64,000 nucleotides of DNA from Lycocorax pyrrhopterus obiensis (taxonomy: Eukaryota > Chordata > Aves > Passeriformes > Paradisaeidae): NCBI GenBank assembly GCA_014706295.1, contig JACSVZ010000011.1, positions 12,058,163 to 12,122,162 on the forward strand. The letters are read 5' to 3'. Shown here in pieces: positions 1-11,010 of the stretch; position 1 is the first letter of the stretch; each line of letters starts with the position of its first letter. Under the pieces are notes generated by a model. That model worked only from the letters and a program-made list of their open reading frames with translations, was not told the DNA's origin and made no database searches. The position numbers were made by a program, and so were the translations under genes.

Positions 1-20
1 TCTGTGGAAACACGAGAGAA
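1..20 (-). other. Splice acceptor of the next RIPK2-like exon at the window edge
   Basis: Read on the minus strand, the first 20 bases end in a pyrimidine-rich run and CACAG (AG at positions 3-2), leaving a single exon base at position 1. This is where the exon carrying the activation segment should begin. Intron 3 therefore spans 2-141 and is short (140 bp). Confidence 0.6.
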
Positions 21-3000
21 AGTAATTTTAGTAACAATATAACAAGTCTTGGTATCAAATGTCGATTATTAAGATCAATATATGCAACAGTAGGACAATC
101 ACTGGATTTTATGTTAATGGACTAAAAGTAGAAGCTCCTACCTTAGCTCTGTACTGCACATCCAAAAGCACATTGGAAGGTTTCAGGCTGCAGTGGCAGA
201 GAGCAGGTTCCAGGCTGTGAAGATGATGCAGCCCTTCAGCCACATCCAACAGGATCCTTATGAGTAAGGGAAAGGGAAGTTCTGGGTACAGTTGATGCTA
301 AGTAACACAAAATACAGGTTTGAGTAGTGTGAAATTGTTACTATTCACATTTTCATTTGACAACAAATAGAACTACAGTGCAGAAACTGAAGAAAGGATT
401 GTGACTACTGTCCGTAATTTACATGCTGATTGTTCTTTGTTGGCTGATCTTGTAATTAATTTTATCACCTCCAAGATGACATCTTTTATCTACCTCATGG
501 ATGAGGGAGTGGAGGGATCCATTGTTCATCCATTCAGTCACTATCCCCACAAGTCCATGGTACTGGTAAACCCCAAGGAAAGGCAGGAGATGTTCAGACT
601 CATAGTGTCTGACACTTGCTATGTCCTGAAGCAGCAAATTCCACTCCCTGTAAAAAAAACAAGTTAGAGGCAGGTTAGACTGAAGGGAGCTTCAGAAAGA
701 GATGAGAGTGTAGGATGTGGAAATGAGAGAGAACCATATGGTTGAGCACAAGTTAGTATTATTTTACCAATAACCCAATATCATATAATCTTCCAATCAA
801 TTCCAAGAACATGAAGCAGTCGTAGTGTAGTGTATTTTTCCCATATAAAGTAAATTTAATTTTTCTAATATAAAATGAAAGATGTCTGGATGCTTTAATA
901 TGAACATAAGAGCACAGTTTGAAGCAGGATTGAAGTGTGAAGGCAGGAAAAAGCTGGAGTATATGAAGTGGTAGATTAAGAATAAAACAAGGATTTTTCC
1001 TCTACTGTTCCCAAGAACTTGTAATCTTTTGCTATTAGTGACATCCACATTTACAAGGAAATGATGTGTTTCCATGCTTTCCATGCACATCTCACTGCTA
1101 TGTAACCCTGGCCATTACCTTCCCTGCTCCCATTTCCCCTGCTCTCATCTGTACATGCTGGTTTAGATTAAATTCAACTGAGGTCTCTTCACAGACCTCT
1201 AGAAAGACAACACCTTAGCATACTGCAGTTACTCATCAGGGTTTGTAGACGTTATTATAGTAGATTAATTATTGACTTCAGGATTAAGCTCTACTTTATA
1301 AAAAATTGTAAACAACCATAGAGCTTGTTTCTCAGTAAAATTGCCTCCAGGTTGCCTCTTGGCTAGTCAAGATTTCTAGGAATGGAGATGTGCTTGGGGA
1401 TCAGGTGATCCTGGATATGCCACGATTCGTTCTGGTGCCACCGCTGCAGGTCTGTGCTGCCCACCTGCGTGGTTGGTTGGGCAGGTAAGACACGTACCTG
1501 TCTGTACTGTCCTGGCTGGTCAGCAGCTTCACAGAGATGGGAGTGTTCCAGGAGATATGAAAGGCTTTGAGTGCAAAGCCCGAGCCTGTCCTGGTCAAGG
1601 TAAAGCTTTCCAAATCTTCCTGGGCTACCACAGGTAATGGATTGGCCATTTCTTGATGGCTGGCTTGGGGGGAAAATGTGACAGAAAAGAAAAAAGTTTT
1701 AAGAGAGTTTTTTGTCATAATTACCAAAGCACAGTGAAGTTGCACTACGCCTTACTTCCTAAATAGCAAATGCAACAGCCTTCCTTTCACCACTCTGTGT
1801 CAGACTTTCCTTACAAAGAGAGGAAAAATGCCCTAATTGCAAAGAGGTGTCTGAACCATAATTTGCCACCTGATTCTGCAAGGTGCTAATTAATTGCTCA
1901 TCATTATTTCTATCTGACGCCTTTGAAATAGTAGACCAGTATTTATAATATAAAATGTGATTTTAATGTGATACTGAATTATGTAGACAACAAACTAGCA
2001 TCTTGCAGTTGCATGCCAGGCAAATAATTTCTCCACTTCTGATAAAAAAGGCAATTGTTCAATAACTCATGTCAGCATGTTCTGCATCATTCTTGCATAT
2101 CTTCTTTAATATATCATATGTGAATGCAAAAGGAAAGAAAAAGGTAAAACTCCTGCTATTGTGAACTGTCAGAATTCTGATAAATGGAGTTGTGTCAGTG
2201 TAGCCGCCACTAATTTGGGCTGTACAGTGTCTATCCAGGACCTCTCCAGGGCCAGCTGCACGTCTCCCACACTTTGCATGGCAACACACACGGATTAGGG
2301 ACAACTTCTGCAGAGCATCACCGTGTTACTACGTGAGTAACAGTTCTAATCACATCTGTGAAGCTCCATTAGACTAGAGATAGCCAAAAAGTGAGTGGTA
2401 GAGGAAGACAAGCAATCTAAGATAACAGATGGCATAAAAGAGATAGCATTGGTAAGGATTACTGCAAGATCTGTGGTCAGTGAGTCAGAACTCCTCCAAC
2501 TGGAATACTCCCTTTGAGGTCCAGTAGAGCAGGACTAGAAAAGGAAACATGAGGGAACTGAAGTAACTGTGAAGGACTTTTGAGTGAGAATTGTGTCCTT
2601 TTAGATGTGCTCTACAAAAAGAACTCCAGGGATGCAGAAGGCCTCCAAGTCCACATAACCTTTTCTCCACAAGTAAAACAGAAACAAAAGCCTGGAGATA
2701 AATTTGCCTGTGATCTTGCTTCTGGTTCATGAACATTTTATTGCTGGTGAATCTCAGTCTCTTCCTGCAGGCAGGTTCACAATCTAAGCTCAGTTTTGCC
2801 TCTAACCACAATCAAAATGCAAAAAGCAGCAGCTGATTTACCAGTTCAGCTTTAACCATATTTGATTCTGGTAGGAAAGCACAGAACTTTTTGCTTTTGG
2901 TTAGATTATTGTAGTTTGAAAGCAATAACTGCCCTAGGTGCTTCTCTGAGAATTTCCTTAAAAAAAGAGATGAGGCTGACAAGTTAACAATTTCATAAAA

Positions 3001-3990
3001 TTTGAAAGGGTTCCTCTGAATGAATATAATTTTCTAAATGAGCAATTTATTCCTTAAAGTTGCAAAGATGGACCACACAAATCTACCAATCCTGAATGTG
3101 AAGGAGGTAATCAAAATGCTGGCAGAAGCAAAATTATGTCTCATTTTATTATATACATCAATAAGTAATAATTTAAATAGCAAAAAAATTTACTCAACTC
3201 CAGCTATAGTGCAAGGAAAATCAAACAATGATTTTACCACCTAAACCATTCCTGAAAGCATTTACTTTTATTTAAAATTGAATCAAGTAATAATATAAGC
3301 ATTTTTTAAACTCTTGCTAACTGGCTACTTAGATAAAAGTTAAAGCTAATCATCAGCTCCTATTTTGGATTTGCAGAATCTAATAAAACTAGAGATTTTT
3401 GAAAATCAAAACAGAAACCACTTCAATCTTTATCGTTACAAACCATGTCACGACATGCTAAGCACCATTCTCCCTGTGTCTGAGTTTCTACATCTTTGTA
3501 TTGCAAGGTACCAAGGCATTCTTTCAGTAATTCTGCTCTTTTGAATTCTTTTTCTCCCACATCCTTTTAAAATCTCATTATCAAACTCCAAAATCAATAT
3601 TCCAGGGGTGAGCTTTGCAAGGAAATGGTTTGCATTATTTTTTAGTAAGACGCTAAAAGTCTTGGATAACTTTGCCGTCCTCCCCCAGCTGTGCAGGCAA
3701 GGGCATGAAGAAGACTGCTATAAAGCCATTTATTTCAAGTTTCTAATTACAAGGTAATTTTAAAAAATTAATTCATAGCAAAGATGTTTCCTTACTATGA
3801 GAGAAACTATGTTAATATACAGATGTCTCAGGGAAAGAAACTGGAAATAAAAATCAACTTACCTCTGGAAATACAAACATAAAAGTATGGAATGATGGAG
3901 TGAAACTGCCGTAGATACCAAGTGTGAGTCGGCTTTGGACCCAATTCAAACACAGCTCGAGTTTTCCTGCCAGTGAGTCAGCTTGGTTGT
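1..3990 (-). CDS. RIPK2-like receptor-interacting protein kinase, 5' part of gene (partial; probable pseudokinase)
   Basis: Minus-strand gene entering from the left edge. Coding exons 1498-1649, 494-647 and 142-297 join in frame, all with AG/GT borders, to give the first 154 residues; the next exon starts at base 1. The product aligns along its length with the RIPK2 kinase domain: an LPVV start replacing LPTI, TGSG in the glycine loop, ISVK with the ATP-binding lysine (K41), GIVTEWMNNGSL matching GIVTEYMPNGSL, and LKPSNVLLD in the catalytic loop. RIPK2 is the cytosolic adaptor kinase acting downstream of NOD1/NOD2. Two catalytic positions differ: the HRD aspartate is Ser139 (HCS), and the alpha-C glutamate appears to be Asp59. 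The reading frame and splice sites are intact, so this is not an obvious pseudogene. RIPK3 shares the LKPSNVLLD string, so the family (RIPK) is secure but the exact orthologue is not. DFG motif and C-terminal domain are not visible. Confidence 0.82.
142..297 (-). CDS. RIPK2-like gene, third coding exon (catalytic loop with HRD changed to HCS)
   Basis: The 156-bp exon in phase 0 has acceptor TTACTTAG at 298 and donor AAG/GTAGGA at 142/141. It encodes residues 103-154: PFPLLIRILLDVAEGLHHLH is helix E, followed by ALCHCSLKPSNVLLD. In active kinases this loop reads HRDLKxxN (HHDLKTQN in RIPK2). Here His137 is followed by Cys138 and Ser139 where the proton-accepting aspartate belongs, while Lys141 and Asn144 are kept. 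The sequence around the change is otherwise well preserved, which argues for a relaxed or altered function rather than random decay. Confidence 0.87.
494..647 (-). CDS. RIPK2-like gene, second coding exon (alpha-C helix to hinge)
   Basis: The 154-bp exon lies between an acceptor with a strong T tract (TTTTTTTTACAG) at 648 and the donor GAG/GTAGAT at 494/493. It supplies the last base of codon 51 and residues 52-102. LLPFLGVYQYHGLVGIVTEW corresponds to RIPK2 strand beta-4, beta-5 and the hinge, and NNGSLHSLIHE to helix D. Joining to the previous exon restores codon AG+G (Arg51). The exon length is not a multiple of three, so skipping it would shift the frame. The alpha-C glutamate position appears to hold Asp59, allowing one gap in the alignment. 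Confidence 0.85.
1498..1663 (-). CDS. RIPK2-like gene, first coding exon (start codon, glycine loop, ATP lysine)
   Basis: The start codon is taken at 1649-1647, in good context (G at -3, G at +4), directly before the kinase domain as in RIPK2. It encodes residues 1-50 plus two bases of codon 51, beginning MANPLPVVAQEDLES and ending near LLTSQDSTD. TGSG at residues 22-25 is a shortened glycine loop, as in RIPK2. ISVK carries the ATP-binding lysine. The donor is ACAG/GTACGTG at 1498/1497. An acceptor (pyrimidine tract then AAG) lies at 1664-1666, so 1650-1663 would be 5'UTR. The frame stays open upstream of the ATG through the acceptor, so extra upstream coding sequence cannot be fully excluded. 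Confidence 0.82.
1664..3862 (-). other. Probable intron between the 5'UTR exon and first coding exon of the RIPK2-like gene
   Basis: No coding exon or recognisable repeat was found here. The assignment rests on the donor at 3863/3862 and the acceptor at 1664. Sequence is AT-rich with short poly-A/T runs typical of introns. Confidence 0.35.
3863..3990 (-). promoter_or_regulatory. Inferred non-coding first exon and promoter of the RIPK2-like gene
   Basis: On the minus strand a consensus donor CCAGAG/GTAAGT sits at 3863/3862 and would splice to the acceptor at 1664. Just upstream the minus strand reads GCCAATAAAAG (4010-4000), combining a CCAAT box and a weak TATA-like A/T run. GCTGACTCACT follows at 3982-3972, an AP-1/NF-E2-like TGACTCA. 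Transcription would start near 3970-3980. The exon and its start are inference from motif spacing only; no transcript evidence is available. Confidence 0.4.
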
Positions 3991-4389
3991 TGATCTCTGC
4001 TTTTATTGGCTGCCTGCAAACATTTAACATTTCCTGGTCAGATACACAAACTGTAACTCTTTAGTGACTGCAGATGAGAGTGATTGCAGAAGGAGAGGCT
4101 GGACAGCTGCTTCTTCTACAAGGAATACCAAGAGGGAAAAGTATATAACAGTGTAAAATACCACATTGGATACAGCCCAGGTATGGAATTACATGGAGCT
4201 GCGGACAGACTGCACAGCTGATACTGATCTCTGCAGTGGGTCAAGCTGACAGCACATGTTAAAAACCCCGTAGACTTTTTAAGCCAAGTTGATCTTAAAC
4301 CAGGAAATAAATGCTGGGTTTCTGGTAGGAGGGTGGGCAAGCATAGAGTAATGTCGGGTTACAGAGAAGCCAGGTTCCATTGGCTGTCA

Positions 4390-5035
4390 AACAGCCCTGC
4401 TGAAGAGGATGTAGGGGTTAGGGTGAAAGTCAAGCTGGTCATGAGCCAGGAGCATGCTCACATCACAAGAGGAGAAAATGACATGCTGGGCTGCATTAGA
4501 AATGCAGTCAGGAAAGTGAGATAAGCCGTGGTGCCTCAGTACCCAGAAATGGTGAGGCTGCTGCTGAAATACTGGAGTCAGCTTTAGGGCCCTCAGTTCA
4601 AAGAAAATGTTGACAAACTGGAGAGGACACAATACACAGCTACCAAGATGGGGCCTTGGGGCACATACCTTACAATGGGAGGCTGAGAGGACCAGCCTTG
4701 CTTCGGCAGGTGCAGCAGGCTGAGGAGGTGTCACTTAGAATCCTACAGCTATTTGAAGGTCAGTTATGAAGATAGAGACAAATTCTTCTCCATAGTGGCA
4801 GATAACCACCAGTGGCAGAGGCAGGTGTCTCTGCTTCAGAGGTTCAAGCCAGATGCTAGAAAAAAACCTCACCAGGTACATAATGCAGTTCTTTAGTGGG
4901 CCACTCAGGTTGTAGAGCCTCCATCATTTAAAGATTCTCTAGACTTAGCTAAACAAAACCATGGCTGACTTGACCCAGCACTGCCAGCAGTCCTGCCTTG
5001 AGCAGGAGGCTGGGCTAGAAAATGACAAAAATTCA
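4390..5035 (+). mobile_element. CR1 LINE fragment, 3' part, sense orientation
   Basis: This matches the familiar 3' portion of CR1 ORF2 and its tail. In order it has a GAGCCAGGAGCATGCTC segment, GGGCTGCATTAGAAATGCAG, the TGGAGAGGACACAATACACAG stretch, and AATTCTTCTCCATAGTGGCAG, the degraded ATTCTTCCC..GTG region. It ends in the CTTGAGCAGGAGGCTGGGCTA region. It is strongly diverged with many indels and no usable reading frame, so this is an old copy. CR1 is the dominant LINE of bird and other sauropsid genomes. Ends are approximate. Confidence 0.75.
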
Positions 5036-8000
5036 GTTTATCTTTAATTTTGTGAAAACCCTACAGGGCTTAATTGTGTTCCTGCTAGGCCCTTGGCATG
5101 CACATTCCCACTGAAGGTTGATGGGACTGCTGGATGCAAGGTGGAAACTTAGAGCAGTTGTTTCAGTTGATCACATTTTATGCAAATATGTCTATTTATA
5201 GAGTCTGACTTAAAATTAGTGTCAGTCAATGAGGTTCTGTCCACAGACTTCCGTTGGTTTTGGATCAAATCCTGACCTGCCCCCCTTCCAGGGAGGGAAG
5301 GAGCAGTGAGGCAGTTAGCTAATCCTCCTGAGATCACAGGAAAGTCCCTTAAATCATCAAATCATGTGGCTGGGGCTGTGTGGCCTGAGAGGAAGCACAC
5401 TACGAGTGGGAAGTTCACAGTGTGCTGTTTGCTGACCGCTGTAACTCTCTGACCAGCACCAGCTTTCTCTGCCCAGCACACCCCTCCTAAAGGGAAATTT
5501 AGTATGAGGGAGCAGAAGTAGCAAAGGTGAGAAAAGTGGGCTGTAACAGTCCTAGAGAAGGCTGGAAGCATGTCAAGCTGTGTTGCTGGAACCACAGGAT
5601 CCTCCCCTTGGCTTTGATTTATCAACACCACATTCATTTTTGTCCGTATTCTACACTTCTGTAGGAAGTACATTAAAAATGTTTTCCTCTTTATAAGGTA
5701 TCGGCCTATCTGGCTCAAACTGTGCTGCAGGAGAATCAAGAGCTGTTCAAAATCCATACAGCTAATTAAAGAAAGTTCTTCAGGGGAGGTTTGTAGAAAA
5801 ATTTGAAGGACTTAATTTTACAGAAATTCTTTGACACTTAAAGTAGTTTTAAGTACTTGAATATCACGTGCTGGGGAAACAGAGTACTAGAACAGTCCTG
5901 CATTTGTTTACTCCTTTTGACTATTGTTTTCAGCTTAAAAAACCCCTTAGTATAAAACCAGAAAGCCTAATTTTAATCCATATGTGAAGAAAGCAGAAAT
6001 TTACAGGCCAATTTGCAGTGCAGGTCTGAGCTAATTAAACATCATTATTACTAAACATGTTAATTTAAAAAAAAAAATCTGTATTTTACCTACATATAAT
6101 TTATCCAGAGAGATTTAAAGCTTCTCACATAATATGAAAGCTTGTAAATAATGGGCAAGGAAAAACCTCTATAGGCTCCCAGAAGGCCTGTCTTGTGCAG
6201 AAATCAGACAGTTAAGAAAACAGAAGTTTTGTTTGACTGTAAATTGTTGAGTTTGTTTGGATTTTGGTTTTCATTGTAATTATGTAAAATACTTGGAATA
6301 AGGCCTTGCAGCACAGAATAATGGGTAAGACAGGCATTGAATCGTTCTCATCTCCTGTGCACAGCATTCATTCACTGCCATACAGACAGCTAAATACAGA
6401 GATGCTAGAGAAGGATGGACACTCCTGCCATAAACAGCAGCTGCCTGATGCCCAGAGGCTGTGTGCTGTTCTCAAGGACAGGGAGAGACCGAGTTCTGTT
6501 AGAAACACCACTGAGTGCACTACCAACCATATGGAAGGGGAAACAACAATGAACACAAAGGTAATCTGAAGAGCAGCACTTAAAATGATCATTATGTGAG
6601 TGCCTGCAGGATTCTTTGTAGTGAGTGAATCCAGCCATCAAAACAAAAGGATTGGCAGACAGCATCTGACTATAACTGCAGGAAGAATTCTGAGACAGTA
6701 GGTTATTTCTCATATGTACATTCATGCTAAATGACAGCACAAGTCTTTCAGCAGAGTCATGGATCTAAAAAAACCCAGAGATCAGTTTTTATTCCATTCA
6801 GAAGACAAACAAAACTGACCCTCAGATTGTCAAAGAATGAGCAGTTAAAAACCATCATATTTATTTATTTACTTGTCAAAGTATCCAAATAAGGTCTTTT
6901 AAAGCCTAACCATAACAATGAAAGAAGAACTAGAATTTTTCTTTTTTTAATCCAAACTTATTTTTGTGGCTCACTCGCAAGCTAAGACAGTTCATAGGGA
7001 GCATAGATGTGTTCTTAACAACACCTTAGCATCCTGAAATCAAGAATAATAATGATACCTAAAGAATAACAGTTTAAGACACAAGTGGTTTATAAGTCTT
7101 CCCCTCATAACAGTCACACAGAGTGGACCCAGTTACAATCAAATTTAGAACAAAATGGGGGTTTTACAAGCAGCAGCATTAAAGGACCACGGCATAAGAC
7201 AAAGCATGAATAGAGCCAGTGTGTACAATGAAAGAATGACACAGGATCAGAAGATTGAAGCATTAAGATGACCCAAATACCAAAGCCTCTGATGCATATT
7301 CAGTAAACACTGCGCCTGGATATTTTGGAAGAGTTCCCAGCATCATTTCTCAATCTGGCTATTCCAGTTGAGCATCTGGGCAGGATAACTTTTGGCAAAG
7401 AGGTAGGTTCTAAGGTGCCATTTTCTTTGGCATCTTGTCTATTTCAGGAGGTCTTACAAGAAGATAATGTTAAAATGCTGTAGGTTTTAGATTTGCAGGA
7501 TTCAAATGCTATGTAGTTCAGCTTTATAAAAGCTGGGCTGTAGTGCATGAGTGCAGCCAATGATTTAATCATCTTGCTCTGGAAAATAGGACTCCAAACA
7601 GGCACAATACTCACTCACTGTAATGGGATACTTTAAGATACAAAAAATTATGTTGTCCATTTTCCATTTCATGGATTTGCAGCTGATCTAAGCCTTCCTT
7701 TTTATTTTCATTTTGTTTTGTTAAAACAAAAATTTCTTCAAATGCCCATGCCATGCTATTTTGGGAAATATTCACAACATTTATTTCGTCATTAATGAGA
7801 TGACTAAACAAAGGTTATCACAGCTTCTGGCCTTAGGCAATTTCCATAAAGTGAGTAGTGCCAAGCACCTCTGCTAATTAAATTCTACCAAAGAAATTTA
7901 TTGATTCTTTACCCAATTATTTATGCAATGAAATCTTAAACAGGTATGACACAATAATTCATGTAAATCAGAACAAGATTAAGAACTCACAGACTGCAGA

Positions 8001-9895
8001 GAACTTAGGGGATCATACTTGCTACAAGTGCCCTAGTCCTCATCCCAAGCAGTTGTGATCTGTTTTGGAACACAATGTACTAAATAGTGTTAAGACAGGG
8101 TGGAGGAATGCTAAACCTCCAGGTCTGTCAATTATGTACCTGCAGATAAGTAGCTCTAGTAAGCTAGTGGTGAAATGTCAGAGGCCTACATTGTGTGACC
8201 TTGCTGTGAATGTGTGGCAGAGGTGAGGCATAATAAGCAGCTTTCAAAGCTTCACACATACCAAGCAAAACCCGAGCTCTTCCAGGCAAAGACATGGTGA
8301 ACATTCCCTCCTTGCTCCCCCAAGGATGCCTGTCCCAGGGTGAGGAGTAGTGCAGCCATATTCACCAACCCCCAAAAGAAGTCTTTCCTCTAGAACAGCA
8401 TAACATGAATATATTTTCCAATGCCATGCCTGTCTCCACTGGAGAGTGGGCAAAGTTTTAATTGGCCTGATTCTAAGTGTCACCTTTTCTCTACCTGGTA
8501 GTTCTGGAGTGTGAAAATACGCATCTGGGCACAAATAGTCAATAACAATTTTTTTAAAAGTCTGATCTTGACCAAATGCTGTTTTTCAGTTGCAGGGCTG
8601 CTTTGGGTTCATTTGAAGATTTTTTTGTTTAGTTGGGTTTTTTTCAAAGTTGCAACAACCTGTACATTAAAAGCATCTGAAAGATACAGATTGCTACTGA
8701 TTTCCTTTAAGTGTTGGTATAATCAAGCCTGCTTGGAGGCCACTTGCATGTAGTGCCATGGAGAAAGACTTCTGAATTGCTGCAGTAGATGTCAGTGGAC
8801 TTTCAGTCATCTAGGAAAACACTCTGCTTATGGTGAAATATATTCTTTGAATTTGGTCATTAGCATACTGAACTGGAATTAGGTCCAACACTGCCAGAGA
8901 TGAGAACTTCCTTCTCTTCTGTGGAAAGCAGCCAACTAACACAGAAGACGTAAAAAGTGGAGAATTTACCCTGGTTTCCCATCACCAGTCATATAACACT
9001 TTGCAGACTGAAAGAGCCTTTGTCAACCTTAAACATTTTAGCTGGGCTAGAATCTAGCATGAGTGATGTGAAGAGACAGCACCTAAAATCATGAAAGGAG
9101 GTATTTTTATGCAAAAAAAATCTGCTTATGGAACTTCAATCCTGTTCAAAAATTATTAATAAAGTAGTTTTAACAGATCTTGCAGTAATCAAGGGGCTAA
9201 GTTTCAGCTTTCATTTGAAGGTTGCCAAATCAAAACCATCTGAAACTCTATTCATTACAGACCCAAAACTTTGGAAGACAATGAAAAGAACACAAGACAT
9301 TGTTTATTACACAGTCTCATCAAAAGCATATTCATTTGAATGGCTGAGTGTTTGAATGTTTGAGTTGGTAACATTGCAAACAAGCTCCTCAGAGGAGGCT
9401 AAACATTGCAGTTCTTTGACTTTTGCTTGGCATTTACTTCCAGTAAATTTTTTAATGGCTTAAAATGGTCTGTGGAGATCTCTATCATTTCTCCTGTGAA
9501 AGTGCTGAGAGAACAGGGACGCACAGCAAGAGAGACGTAGGCAGTGTCCAAGCAGGCTGGAGAGCCCCAGTGCTGTCTGTGCTGTGATGCCTGTGTGCTA
9601 GATTTCTTTGGAAGTCAGCATTTCATCTGTAGCAAAGATGCTGAAGCCAAAATGCAGTAATAGTCCTATAGCTTAAGGAAGTGTTGCAGCATAACCCTTT
9701 GGGATTGATATTTTGACTCTTTTGACTTGTCAGTGATCAATCCATTTTAATACAGGCAAATGAACTTCACTGAAAAGTAAACAGCTCTAATAATGAACTT
9801 TTTTGACTTATGCTTTTTAAAGCTGAAAATAGCGGTGTGGCATGAGTGAGAACAGCCTCTACTGGGCAGACTTTGTTCTATTGTGTTCTTTCCAG
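5036..9895. other. Intergenic, nothing recognised
   Basis: About 4.9 kb of AT-rich sequence. Only short chance open frames occur, none with homology I recognise or convincing flanking splice sites. A short segment near 8000-8050 could be a badly decayed repeat, but I cannot assign it. Confidence 0.5.
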
Positions 9896-10035
9896 GAAGT
9901 GGCGACAAAAAGAAATGACCTCTTGCAAATTCCCCCATTGTACTGTGAGAGACCAAAAAAGCCCCGAGGCTTATCCTTGTCCTCAAGTGACATATACTCC
10001 CATTTCCTCTCAGCTGCAGTGGTGCAGGAAAGCAG
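9896..10035 (+). other. Unassigned exon-like open segment
   Basis: A 140-bp segment is flanked by a pyrimidine-rich acceptor (TGTTCTTTCCAG) and a donor AGCAG/GTATCA. It is open in phase 0 (EVATKRNDLLQIPPLYCERP and onward for 46 codons). A second plus frame and the opposite strand are also open here, so openness is weak evidence. No homology is recognised and no partner exons were found. Confidence 0.2.
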
Positions 10036-10419
10036 GTATCAAAACAGACAGCTCTATGGCAGACATTGAAAAGGAAACACTTAGAAGTTGTGCAAAAGCT
10101 GATAACCCCTAACACTGGCAAGCCTGGGGAAAAGCCATGGTTTTTCCAGCTTGCACAGATGCCAGCTGTGGGCTCAGGTCCATGATTGTGAGAAGCAGCT
10201 GGCATTAGCTGTATTTGCACATGTCCAGAACATTTTCCTCTTAAAGCAAAATACAGCAGCAGACGTTGGACAGTGTGTACACCAAACTCAGAGACTCTCT
10301 GGACTAATAGTCAGTGGTTGTGCTGCCACTCAGAAGCAGCTCAAGAGGATGAAGGAAGGCACAAACAGGAGTCACATGAATGTCAAAGGGGAATGTCCAG
10401 TGCCACAGCCCAGAGGGTG

Positions 10420-11010
10420 TGGGGGTAACCCCAGGCACCAGTACATGCTGGCAGCAACCAGGTGGAAAGCAGCTCTGCAGGAGAGAACTTTGGAGTCCTT
10501 AGAAGGCAAGCAGCTGAGTGTGAGCAGCAAGGAGCCTTTGTGGCAGATGATGACAAGCATCCTGAGCTGTGTAAGGAAAAATGCTGGCAGTAAATGAAGA
10601 GAGATCTTGCTCAGCGCTGGTGAGACCACACCTGGAGTTGCAGACCCAGTGCTGCACTTCCCAGTGCAAGAAGGACATGGAGTGAGTCTAGCAAAGGGTC
10701 GGGAAATTGATCAGATAACTGGATTATCTAACATGGGAGGGGAGACTGAGAATAAAGATTGCTTAGCTTCATGATATGGCTCAGAGGGATCTTTCTCATG
10801 TACATTAACACCTGATGGGAGGAAGCAAAGATGGAGCAAGACTCGATGTTGCCCAGTGAATGCACAAAAAGCGGTAAGAAGAAATTGAAATACTGGAAAC
10901 TGTTTAAACATAGGAAAGCACCATAGCAGTGATTGAACAGTTAAACAGGTTGTACAGAGAGGTGGAAGTCTCCATCTTTACAGGTGTTTAAAACCCAGCT
11001 GGACATGGTC
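10420..11010 (+). mobile_element. CR1 LINE fragment, 3' part, sense orientation
   Basis: A CR1-type 3' ORF2 region. It contains the CCCCAGGCACCAGTACATGC segment, then AAAGCAGCTCTGCAGGAGAG and CATCCTGAGCTGTGTAAGG. The hallmark GGTGAGACCACACCTGGAGT and GTGCTGCACTTCCCAGT run follows, and it continues to AAAACCCAGCTGGACATGGTC near the end. It is diverged and frame-broken. A decayed AT-rich stretch around 10700-10900 interrupts similarity. Ends are approximate. Confidence 0.8.

Noticed and set aside
401..667. Plus-strand 88-codon open frame
   Set aside because: It is antisense to the second kinase exon, which has homology and splice sites; the plus frame is its shadow.
142..1649. Assignment of the kinase to MLKL
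   Set aside because: MLKL is also a pseudokinase, but its loop reads HGK and its hinge differs. The GIVTEWMNNGSL and LKPSNVLLD blocks and the start codon directly before the kinase domain fit RIPK2/RIPK3 far better.
9747..10220. 157-codon minus-strand open frame
   Set aside because: No homology, cysteine/serine/phenylalanine-heavy chance composition, and no splice or promoter context.
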